Shown: positions 1-6,198 of the stretch, piece by piece
How positions within the stretch are numbered: the stretch's first letter is position 1
How the letters are laid out: each line of letters opens with the position of its first letter
Assembly (NCBI GenBank): GCA_041483455.1
Contig: JBGPFS010000080.1
Span: forward strand, 1 to 10,194
Source: JBGPFS01 sp041483455
Lineage (GTDB): Bacteria > Chloroflexota > Limnocylindria > Limnocylindrales > CSP1-4
Length of the DNA: 10,194 bases
Direction: 5' to 3'
Notes under the pieces: generated by a model
The model's database searches: none
Told to the model about the DNA's origin: nothing
Seen by the model: the letters and a program-made list of their open reading frames with translations, nothing else
Position numbers and translations under genes: made by a program

Positions 1-534
1 AAGGTCCTCGCCCAGGCGGCCATGAAGGAGGGCCGGGAGGTCTTCTGGATCCCCTCGTACGGCCCTGAGATGCGCGGTGGGACGGCCGCCTGCACGGTGA
101 TCGTCGGCGACGAGCCGATCGGCTCACCGATCCCCGATCGGGCCGATGGCGCGGTGGTCCTGAACCCGCCCTCGCTCGCGAAGTACGGCTCGATGGTGGG
201 ACCGGGTGGGCTCCTGGTCGTGAACGGGTCGCTGTGCTCGGCACCGGATGCGCCAGGGCCCGGAGTCGAGGTCCTGGTCATCCCGGCGACCGAGATCGCA
301 GCCGCGTGCGGGGGCGAAGGGCTCGCATCGGTGGTCGCGCTGGGAGCACTCGTCGAGCGGCGCGGGATCGTCTCGCCCGAGTCCGTCCTGGCCGCCCTCG
401 ACGCGGTCGTGGGGCCGAAGCACCGGGAGATCCTGGCCGCCGACCTCGAGGCGTTCGAGGCGGGCCGTCAAGCCGCCCGGATCGGCGAGGCGGTGTCAGC
501 CTCGACCGGGGACCGGGAGCCCGTCACCGCCTGA
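1..534 (+). CDS. 2-oxoacid:ferredoxin oxidoreductase, gamma subunit (5' truncated)
   Basis: The reading frame is open from base 1 to a TGA at 532-534, giving 177 residues; the N-terminus lies outside the window. The visible part matches the POR gamma domain (PF01558 type): an early YGPEMRGGTAAC segment, then a VGDEPIGSP turn, a segment DGAVVLNPPSLAKYG, and a helical C-terminal half. These subunits belong to cytoplasmic pyruvate or 2-oxoglutarate:ferredoxin oxidoreductases, which oxidise a 2-oxoacid plus CoA to acyl-CoA and CO2 while reducing ferredoxin. The YGPEMRGGT segment is typical of the 2-oxoglutarate/2-oxoacid (KorC-like) type, but the substrate cannot be fixed without the alpha and beta subunits, presumably upstream and outside the window. 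The ATG at 22 is internal, because family-like sequence precedes it. The 3' end overlaps the convergent hydrogenase protease gene by 39 nt, with no terminator between them. Confidence 0.88.
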   Translation, partial: KVLAQAAMKEGREVFWIPSYGPEMRGGTAACTVIVGDEPIGSPIPDRADGAVVLNPPSLAKYGSMVGPGGLLVVNGSLCSAPDAPGPGVEVLVIPATEIAAACGGEGLASVVALGALVERRGIVSPESVLAALDAVVGPKHREILAADLEAFEAGRQAARIGEAVSASTGDREPVTA

Positions 535-1122
535 TCCGGCCGCCACCGGTTCGGCGCTCCCGGGGGCCGCGAGACGCTCCAGCTCGCGGGCGAGCGCCCC
601 GACGAGGGCCGGCAGCGCGGCCCGGACCGGCTCGCTGAGGGGCGCCCCGAGATCGAACCCGGAGCCTCCGATCCCGACGAAGACCCCCCGTGGCGCGGCG
701 CCGCGGAGCACCACCGCCAGCGACAGGGCGGTCTCGACCGGGATCGCGTGGGTCGAGCGTGGCTGCGGGCCCGCGCTCCGGGCACCGGGTCGCCGTTCGG
801 CGAGGCGCCTGAGCGAGAGGACGACGACGCGCCCCGGCGCGATCCCGACCGCCGCATCGACCACGACGCATGCGGCCTCGGGCGGGAGGTCGGTGAGGTC
901 CTCGACCTCGAGGCCCCCTCGCCGGACGACCTCGATCGCTCCGACGAGGGCCGGGTCGAGCGCCTCGAGCGCCCGCTCGGCCGCGAGTCCCGCGACCGCG
1001 TCGTCTCCCCGGAGCGGATCGCCGCACACGATGAGGCGGACGGCCGCCGCCGGGCCGACCGATCCGAGGGCTGCCGCTTCGGGCACGTCGGATGAGCGCC
1101 CCTCGATCGCGGCGACCCTCAC
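496..1122 (-). CDS. NiFe hydrogenase maturation protease (HybD/HyaD/HycI family)
   Basis: This 208-residue protein is a predicted cytoplasmic endopeptidase that removes the C-terminal peptide of the hydrogenase large subunit after Ni insertion. The family pattern is clear: a nucleotide-binding-like strand and glycine loop CGDPLRGDDAVAG (from residue 33), an acidic residue after a hydrophobic strand (VVVDAA), and a conserved His in STHAIPVETAL. These match the three Ni-binding positions known from E. coli HybD (an acidic residue in the first loop, Asp62, His93). The usual Asn of GNPLRGDD is Asp here. I chose GTG at 1122 because its GTGA overlaps the large-subunit stop and GAGGAG lies 5 nt upstream; the ATG at 1173 would extend into the large-subunit frame. 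About 27 residues precede the usual N-terminal strand, because no start codon lies closer; a GTG at 1086 is an alternative. The 3' end runs into the convergent oxidoreductase gene. Confidence 0.87.
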   Translation of the reverse strand: MRVAAIEGRSSDVPEAAALGSVGPAAAVRLIVCGDPLRGDDAVAGLAAERALEALDPALVGAIEVVRRGGLEVEDLTDLPPEAACVVVDAAVGIAPGRVVVLSLRRLAERRPGARSAGPQPRSTHAIPVETALSLAVVLRGAAPRGVFVGIGGSGFDLGAPLSEPVRAALPALVGALARELERLAAPGSAEPVAAGSGGDGLPVPGRG

Positions 1123-2426
1123 CCGAGCTCCTCGACCGTCAGGTCGAGGAAGTGGGTCGCACAGCTGATGCACGGGTCGTAGCTCCGGACCAGGCGCTCA
1201 AGGGCCAGCGTCGCCTCCGCGTGCGGGAGGTCAAGGACCGCGGGCGCGAAGAGACGCAGGTCCTCCTCGATGGCCGCCTGGTTCTGGCTCGTCGGTGGGA
1301 CGATCTGGGCCGCAACGACCCGGCCGTCCCGGTCGACCTCGTAGCGGTGGAAGAGCAGACCGCGGGGCGCTTCGGTGGCCCAGGCCGCCCGGCCCGGCCG
1401 CGCCTGCCACGCGACGCCGGGGGCGTCCGGCCGGAGGTACGCGTCGATCAGGTCGCGCGCCTCGGCGCAGGCATGGAGCAGCTCCACCGCCCGGGCCAGG
1501 ATCGACCAGTGGATGTTCGTCGCGATGTCCGCCCGCCGGTCGGTGGCCGCGAGCGCCTCGGCGGCCAGCGGGTGAAGTCCCTCGGCCGCCAGCGCGATCC
1601 GGGCGGCGGGGCCGAGGAGATAGACTCCGCCATCCGCGGTCCGGGCCTGGAGCGCGTTCGTCCCCTCGACCTGGACCTCCGTGAACGCGTCGTCCCAGCG
1701 ATCCGGCGCCAGGTCGAGGCCGTCGCTCGAGACGATCCGGCCGTCGTTGTACGGGTATTCGCCGGGCTGGCGGAGGCTGACCAGCCGGGCCTCGCGCTCG
1801 AAGCTCGGGACGCTGAAGCCGGCCACCCAGTCGACGGTCTCGCTCGCCAGCCGAACGGCCTCATCGAGCATCGCCCGAACCGGCTCGAGCTCATCGCGCC
1901 GCGGGACCCTCGAGAACCCGCCGACCCGGACGCTCACCGGATGGATCGACCGACCGCCCAGGATCGAGATGAGCCGGTTGCCGGTCCGCTTGATCGCCAG
2001 GCCCCGCTCCACGGCCGCCGGGTGGTCGGTCGCCATCGCGATCGCGGACGGATAGCCCAGGAAGTCCGGGGCGTGGAGGAGGTAGATGTGGAGGGCGTGG
2101 CTCTGGATCCACTCGCCGCAGTAGAGCAGCCGCCGGAGCGCCCGCACCTCGGGCGCGATCTCGATCCCGAACCCCGCCTCGAAGGCGTGGACCGCGCTCA
2201 TCTGGTAGGCGACCGGGCAGATGCCGCAGATCCGGGCGACGATGTCGATGACCTCGTCCGGCGTCCGGCCGACGACGAGCCGCTCGAAGTAGCGGGGCGC
2301 CTCGAAGATCGACAGGCGCGCCTCCACGACCTCGCGGCCGCGCACCCGCAGGAGGAGCGAGCTCTCGCCCTCGACCCGGGTCAGGTAGTCCGTGCTGAAG
2401 GTGGTCTCGCCGACCGGACCGGTCAT
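1119..2426 (-). CDS. hydA: NiFe hydrogenase large (catalytic) subunit, group 3b type
   Basis: This 435-residue protein carries the NiFe active site of a cytoplasmic hydrogenase. The N-terminal RVEGE motif (residues 17-21) leads into the first cysteine pair, RICGICP (Cys67 and Cys70). The second pair is in the C-terminal DPCISCATH (Cys419, Cys422, His425). Those four cysteines hold nickel and iron. Ten residues follow His425 (FLDLTVEELG), the expected peptide removed by the protease encoded immediately downstream. Assignment to group 3b (NAD(P)-linked sulfhydrogenase-like) rests mainly on the neighbouring beta/gamma electron-transfer subunit and the small subunit. The ATG at 2426 is chosen because it forms an ATGA overlap with the small-subunit stop and has GGGAGG upstream; an open frame further upstream to 2768 encodes Arg-rich sequence unlike the family. 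The stop overlaps the protease GTG, so expression of the three genes is probably coupled. Confidence 0.93.
   Translation of the reverse strand: MTGPVGETTFSTDYLTRVEGESSLLLRVRGREVVEARLSIFEAPRYFERLVVGRTPDEVIDIVARICGICPVAYQMSAVHAFEAGFGIEIAPEVRALRRLLYCGEWIQSHALHIYLLHAPDFLGYPSAIAMATDHPAAVERGLAIKRTGNRLISILGGRSIHPVSVRVGGFSRVPRRDELEPVRAMLDEAVRLASETVDWVAGFSVPSFEREARLVSLRQPGEYPYNDGRIVSSDGLDLAPDRWDDAFTEVQVEGTNALQARTADGGVYLLGPAARIALAAEGLHPLAAEALAATDRRADIATNIHWSILARAVELLHACAEARDLIDAYLRPDAPGVAWQARPGRAAWATEAPRGLLFHRYEVDRDGRVVAAQIVPPTSQNQAAIEEDLRLFAPAVLDLPHAEATLALERLVRSYDPCISCATHFLDLTVEELG
1128..1133 (-). promoter_or_regulatory. Ribosome binding site for the hydrogenase protease
   Basis: On the minus strand this reads GAGGAG, 5 nt before the GTG at 1122. 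It lies inside the last codons of the large-subunit gene. It supports the GTG start with the GTGA stop/start overlap rather than the upstream ATG. Confidence 0.6.
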
Positions 2427-3310
2427 CGAGAGTCCTCCCGGTGGGCCGCGGAAGCCGGGGTCGCACCGGGCGTCGTCTGCGAGGCTGGCGTTCCGGGCGT
2501 CCCGCCGAGCCGGTCGACGACCGAGCGGAATGGCTCGGCCCAACCGGTGAAACCGGCGAACAGTCGGCCGACATCGGCACCCTTGCGCCCGGCGGCGACG
2601 AGCGCGTCGGCCAGGCCGTTGGCGTTCGCCTGCTCGCGCGGGCCGAAGCAGCCATAGCAGCCGCGCCCGTAGGCGGGGCAGATCGCTCCGCAGCCCGCCT
2701 GGGTCACGGGCCCGAGACAGGCGATGCCGCCGGCGACGGCCACGCAGGTCGCGCCGCGGCGCTTGCACTCGAGGCAGACGGACTCTTCCCGGATCTGGGG
2801 CCGCCGGCCGATCGCCATGGCGGCGAGCAGCTCCCGGAGCTGGCCGCCGTCGATCGGGCAGCCACGCAGCTCGGCATCGACGGTCACGTGCTCAGCGACC
2901 GGGGTGGCCGTCGCGAGTGAGGCGACCCAGTCCGGGTTCGGGTAGACGGCAGCCCGGGTGGCCTCGTGGTCGGTCCAGTTCCGCAGGGCCTGGATCCCAC
3001 CGGAGCTGGCACATGCGCCGATCGTCACCAGCTTGCGGGTCTGGCGCCGGAGCTCGACGATCTCGGCCGCCTGGTCGTCGGTGCTGATCGCTCCCTCGAC
3101 GAGCAGGACGTCGTAGGGACCATGCGACCGGATCGAGCTCGCCTCGGGGAACTCGACGATCTCGAATCGCTGGGCGACGGCCAGCAGCTCCTCCTCGAGG
3201 TCGAGCAGCGAGAGCTGGCAGCCATCGCAGGAGGCGAACTTGACGACCCCGACCCGAGGCCTTGAGGGCCGGGCTGCCGGCGCGCTGACAGCGACGAGCG
3301 GCAGGCCCAT
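2423..3310 (-). CDS. hydD: NiFe hydrogenase small subunit, three FeS clusters
   Basis: This 295-residue protein passes electrons between the NiFe site and the beta-gamma subunit. The N-terminal half has the proximal-cluster ligands: CDGC (Cys28, Cys31), GAC (Cys100) and GCPIDGG (Cys151). Eight more cysteines (179, 182, 189, 198, 207, 211, 218, 221) fit two further clusters, as in group 3b small subunits. No twin-arginine signal is present, so the enzyme should be cytoplasmic, unlike the periplasmic groups 1 and 2. The last 30 residues are Thr/Pro/Ala-rich and probably disordered. The ATG at 3310 is chosen because it shares its A with the TGA of the upstream fused subunit (TGATG) and has a GGGAGGGG stretch before it; the longer frame to 3424 adds 38 Arg/Pro-rich residues antisense to no recognised domain and overlapping the upstream gene. 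The 3' end overlaps the large-subunit start by 4 nt. Confidence 0.92.
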   Translation of the reverse strand: MGLPLVAVSAPAARPSRPRVGVVKFASCDGCQLSLLDLEEELLAVAQRFEIVEFPEASSIRSHGPYDVLLVEGAISTDDQAAEIVELRRQTRKLVTIGACASSGGIQALRNWTDHEATRAAVYPNPDWVASLATATPVAEHVTVDAELRGCPIDGGQLRELLAAMAIGRRPQIREESVCLECKRRGATCVAVAGGIACLGPVTQAGCGAICPAYGRGCYGCFGPREQANANGLADALVAAGRKGADVGRLFAGFTGWAEPFRSVVDRLGGTPGTPASQTTPGATPASAAHREDSR

Positions 3311-5334
3311 CAGATCCCCTCCCGACCGAGCACGTCCCGGACCTCGGCCAGCGAGAAGACCGGGCCATCGCGGCAGACGAACAGGCGGCCCATCTGGCAG
3401 TGGCCGCACAGGCCGATCCCGCACTCCATGTGCCGCTCGAAGGTGAGGAAGATCCGGTCGCTCGTGAGCCCTCGCTCGCCGAGCGTCTCAGCCGTGGCGG
3501 ACATCATCCGCTCCGGTCCGCAGACGAACGCGATCGCGCTCGCGCCATCCCAGGTCGCCTCATCGAAGAGCTGGGTCACGATCCCGACCCGTCCGGTCCA
3601 GTCGGGACCGGCCCGGTCGACGGTGATCCCCACCTCGAGGTCGGCCCGCGCGGCCCAGGCCGCGAGCTCGTCGCCGTACAGGAGGTCGGCCGGGGTCCGC
3701 GCCCCGTAGAAGATCCGGATCCGGCCGAACCGGAGCCGGTCGGCGAGGAGGCCGTGGATGAGCGGTCGCAGCGGGGCCAGCCCGATCCCGCCGGTGACCA
3801 CGATGACGTCCCGGCCGACGGCCCGCTCGAGCGGCCACGGGACCCCGAGCGGTCCGCGGAGCCCGAGCTCGTCACCGGGCCCGAGGCCGACGAGCGAGGC
3901 GGTCGAGGGGCCCGCCGCCCGGATCGTCAGGTCGATCCCGTCGGGTCGATAGCGCGAGATCGAGACCGGAGCCGGCGGGAACGCCGGGCGGGCGACCATC
4001 GCGAACTGCCCCGGCCGCCCGGCGACGAACGCCGGGTCGACATCGACCAGCCGGAGCGTCGAGACGTCGGCGGTCTCCTGGTGGATCGATCCGATCCGCG
4101 CCGTGACGTAGGCATCGGGCGAGGCCGCGACCGGCTCCGGCGCGTGGGTCCCGGCGACCTCGGGCGCCGCCGGGGCGATCGCCGCCAGCTCCGCCCGGAC
4201 GTCGATCCCGACCGGGCACCAGGTGATGCAGCGCCCGCAGCCGACGCACCCGAACGACCCGAACTGGTCGATCCAGGTGGCGAACTTGTGGGTCAGCCAC
4301 TGCCGATAGCGATCCTGCGGCCGCGAGCGGAAGTTGCCCCCCGCGACCTTTCCGAAGCCGACCGTGAAGCACGAATCCCAGGTTCGCTCACTGGTCGAGA
4401 CGAGCCCGTCCAGGTCCGAGACCTGCTGGACGCTGGTGCAGAAGCAGGTCGGGCAGACCAGGGTGCAGTTGGCGCACGAGAGGCAGCGCTCCGCGATCCG
4501 GGCCCAGTGCGGGCTGTCCCAACGGTCGACCAGGCGGTCGCGCAGCCCGATCGTCGGGACCGGGTCGCCGATCCGCTCGGCGACCGCTCGGACCTGGGCT
4601 TTGGCGGCCATCACCTCGTCGGCCGTGGCGCGCCGGGTCGGCATGCGCTCGAGCAGGTCGGAGCCGGCCGGGGAGCCGACCCGGACGAGGAACCCATCGC
4701 CGACCTCGGACAGGGCGAGGTCGAAGCCGGACCCGGCGCGGACCCGGGGTCCCGTGCCCATGGAGGTGCAGAAACAGGTGGCCCCCGCCACCGCGCATTC
4801 GACGGCGATGACCAGGGCGCTCGCCCGGCGGGCCTCGTAGTCGCGGTCTACCGCCGGACCGTCCTGGAGGACCCGGTCCTGGACCCCGAGGGCCGCGAGC
4901 TCGCAGGCCCGGACCCCGAGGAACGCCAGCGGCTTCGTCTCGGGCTCCACCGAGGTGTAGGCGACCCGGCGTCCATCGCGCTGGGCGCGGCTGAGCGGGA
5001 TCCGGGGTGGGAACGTGAACCGCTTCCAGCTGGTGGGGCCGACCGTGTAGTCGAAGACCCGTTCGTCGCCGGCCTCGCTCAGCGAATACCGGCCCGGCGC
5101 CTGGGCGTCGCGCCAGCCGATCGGCAGGTCGTCGATCGTCCGGATCTCCTCGTAGGCGATCGCGCCGTCGGCGATCGAGGGGCCGATGACGGTCCGACCG
5201 TCGGCCTGGAGGGCCTCGAGGAGGCGCCCGAGATCGGTCCGGGCGAGGAACGCCGCCGGCGGCGCTCCGTCGGCGGCGGCCGGGGCCGGTACGGGTCGGC
5301 GGGTCGCCGCCCGACCCGCCACCGGCGTCACCAT
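3310..5334 (-). CDS. Fused hydrogenase beta-gamma electron-transfer subunit (HydB-HydG)
   Basis: This 674-residue protein joins two subunits that are separate in the Pyrococcus-type sulfhydrogenase. Residues 1-30 are Ala/Pro-rich and probably flexible. Residues about 30-385 match the HydB/AsrA-like beta subunit: CFCTSMGTGP near 187, then ferredoxin motifs CLSCANCTLVCP (Cys284, 287, 290, 294) and CVGCGRCITWCP (Cys363, 366, 369, 373), expected to hold two 4Fe-4S clusters. An Ala/Pro-rich linker (about 385-407) leads to a HydG/AsrB-like ferredoxin-NADP reductase module: a flavin-binding segment VSISRY (457-462), a nucleotide-binding GGIGLAPLRPLI (515-526), an FVCGPERM segment (603-610), and a C-terminal 2Fe-2S motif (Cys638, 643, 646, 654). 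It should exchange electrons between NAD(P)H and the small subunit. The ATG at 5334 has GAGGA upstream and overlaps the preceding gene by 7 nt; the stop overlaps the small-subunit ATG. Choice between NAD and NADP cannot be made from the sequence. Confidence 0.92.
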   Translation of the reverse strand: MVTPVAGRAATRRPVPAPAAADGAPPAAFLARTDLGRLLEALQADGRTVIGPSIADGAIAYEEIRTIDDLPIGWRDAQAPGRYSLSEAGDERVFDYTVGPTSWKRFTFPPRIPLSRAQRDGRRVAYTSVEPETKPLAFLGVRACELAALGVQDRVLQDGPAVDRDYEARRASALVIAVECAVAGATCFCTSMGTGPRVRAGSGFDLALSEVGDGFLVRVGSPAGSDLLERMPTRRATADEVMAAKAQVRAVAERIGDPVPTIGLRDRLVDRWDSPHWARIAERCLSCANCTLVCPTCFCTSVQQVSDLDGLVSTSERTWDSCFTVGFGKVAGGNFRSRPQDRYRQWLTHKFATWIDQFGSFGCVGCGRCITWCPVGIDVRAELAAIAPAAPEVAGTHAPEPVAASPDAYVTARIGSIHQETADVSTLRLVDVDPAFVAGRPGQFAMVARPAFPPAPVSISRYRPDGIDLTIRAAGPSTASLVGLGPGDELGLRGPLGVPWPLERAVGRDVIVVTGGIGLAPLRPLIHGLLADRLRFGRIRIFYGARTPADLLYGDELAAWAARADLEVGITVDRAGPDWTGRVGIVTQLFDEATWDGASAIAFVCGPERMMSATAETLGERGLTSDRIFLTFERHMECGIGLCGHCQMGRLFVCRDGPVFSLAEVRDVLGREGI

Positions 5335-5822
5335 GAGCGGTCCTCGGTGCGGGCGAAGAGGTCGAGCAGCTGGAGCCGGGTCGCCATGAGCCGGCGGGAG
5401 ACGGCCCGCAGGACCCGCGGGTAGACGGCCGCGGCCAGGGCGTCGTCGCTCCGGAGTGCGCCCCGGAACGCCGCCGCATCGAACGCGAGGATCTCCACAT
5501 CCGAGAGCGCGGTCCCCGTGGAGGTGGACCGGTGGGGCGGCACGAGCGCCGACCAGTTGATGACGTCGCCGGGCTCGACGGTCAGGATCGTGACCGCGCC
5601 GCGCTCCGGGACGACGACCCGCAGGGCGATCCGCCCGGACCGGACGACACCGAACTCGAGCGACTCGCCGCCTTCGCGGAAGACGACCTCGCCGGGCGCG
5701 AACCGCTGGAGCTGGGCGAGCTCGGCGAGTCGGGCCCTGGTGGCCGGAGGAACATCGTGGCCGAACCAGTCGAGGGCAGGGTCGTCGGCCTGGACGGCTG
5801 GACCGGGCAGCGGGGCGGTCAT
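5328..5822 (-). CDS. Stand-alone cyclic-nucleotide-binding-like domain protein (no HTH)
   Basis: This 164-residue protein has a cNMP-binding (Crp/Fnr N-terminal-like) beta-barrel: QRFAPGEVVFREGGESLEFGVV, then SGRIALRV, then a VEPGDVINWSALVP segment around residues 82-95, ending with VEILAFDAAAF and two helices. In cAMP receptors the phosphate-binding cassette has a Gly-Glu-Leu followed by Arg-Ser/Thr; here the Glu position is replaced (INWSAL, 88-93) while HRSTSTGTA (97-105) keeps an Arg and Ser/Thr. Binding of cAMP is therefore doubtful. No helix-turn-helix follows, so it is unlikely to bind DNA like Crp. It starts 13 nt after the upstream gene ends and overlaps the fused hydrogenase subunit start by 7 nt, which suggests a role tied to the hydrogenase: a sensor, an assembly factor or an accessory subunit. 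I chose ATG 5822 because the frame upstream to 5939 overlaps the preceding gene and is Arg/Ser-rich. The ribosome binding site is weak. Confidence 0.8.
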   Translation of the reverse strand: MTAPLPGPAVQADDPALDWFGHDVPPATRARLAELAQLQRFAPGEVVFREGGESLEFGVVRSGRIALRVVVPERGAVTILTVEPGDVINWSALVPPHRSTSTGTALSDVEILAFDAAAFRGALRSDDALAAAVYPRVLRAVSRRLMATRLQLLDLFARTEDRSW

Positions 5823-5835
5823 CGCTCGGCCGCCG

Positions 5836-6198
5836 TCACTTCGCCAGCTCGTGCAGCCGATCGACCAGCTCCTCGAGCGTGACGGGCCCCGACGGCTCGA
5901 CGTCGACGATCCGCTCCGGCCGATGATCGATGGCGACATATTCGCGCTCGAGCTCGGTCCGCATGTCGTCGGGCCCCAGGATCACGACGCGATCGCGGTC
6001 GCCGATCTCGTGGGCGACCCGGGCGAGGAAGGTGGTCCCTTCGACGATGCCCTCGCCCCGGTCCACGGTGGCCACGTCGATCAACCCGGTCGGGACGGTC
6101 CGGGCGACGATGGCTTGGCCGTGGTCGATCCAGGTGATCGCGCCGGACGCCCGCCGGAGAGCGGTCGTCGCGGTGGGATGTCGTGCGCGTCCGTGCAT
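5836..6198 (-). CDS. Small protein resembling eRF1-domain-3 / host-attachment family
   Basis: This 120-residue protein has no certain function. It has an ITWIDHGQAIVAR segment (21-33), a helical stretch FLARVAHEIG (57-66), a strand-glycine turn DRVVILGPDDMRTELEREY (69-87), a second strand ERIVDVE (95-101), and a C-terminal helix TLEELVDRLHEL. This order resembles small bacterial proteins related to eRF1 domain 3, annotated as host-attachment or translational-machinery proteins, in which an initial DH-containing strand is followed by a DRILIVGPG-like strand. The match is from pattern memory only. The start is well supported: ATG at 6198 has GGAGGT 5 nt upstream. The first 118 nt overlap the C-terminal tail of carbamate kinase in another frame. 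It lies between the carbamoyl-phosphate genes and the hydrogenase genes and precedes the CNBD gene by 13 nt, so it is probably co-transcribed with them. Confidence 0.75.
   Translation of the reverse strand: MHGRARHPTATTALRRASGAITWIDHGQAIVARTVPTGLIDVATVDRGEGIVEGTTFLARVAHEIGDRDRVVILGPDDMRTELEREYVAIDHRPERIVDVEPSGPVTLEELVDRLHELAK

Noticed and set aside
1092..2657. 521-codon open frame on the plus strand antisense to the hydrogenase large subunit
   Set aside because: Composition is Arg/Asp/Gly-rich with no recognisable domain, while the opposite strand encodes all NiFe ligand motifs. It is a GC-driven shadow frame.
2427..2768. N-terminal extension of the large subunit to an ATG at 2768
   Set aside because: The extra residues are Arg-rich, lie within the small-subunit gene in another frame, and the ATG at 2426 has a coupled stop/start and a good ribosome binding site.
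1119..5334. Assignment of the hydrogenase to group 3d (Hox), 3a (F420) or membrane-bound group 4
   Set aside because: No HoxF/HoxU-like or FrhB-like subunit and no membrane subunits are present; the beta and FNR-like gamma modules fit group 3b.
3400..5424. 674-codon open frame on the plus strand antisense to the fused beta-gamma subunit
   Set aside because: It has the same low-complexity Arg/Asp/Pro composition, no motif, and lies opposite a gene with complete FeS and flavin motifs.
5823..5939. N-terminal extension of the CNBD protein to 5939
   Set aside because: It is Ser/Arg-rich and overlaps the well-supported 120-residue gene; the domain begins after the ATG at 5822.
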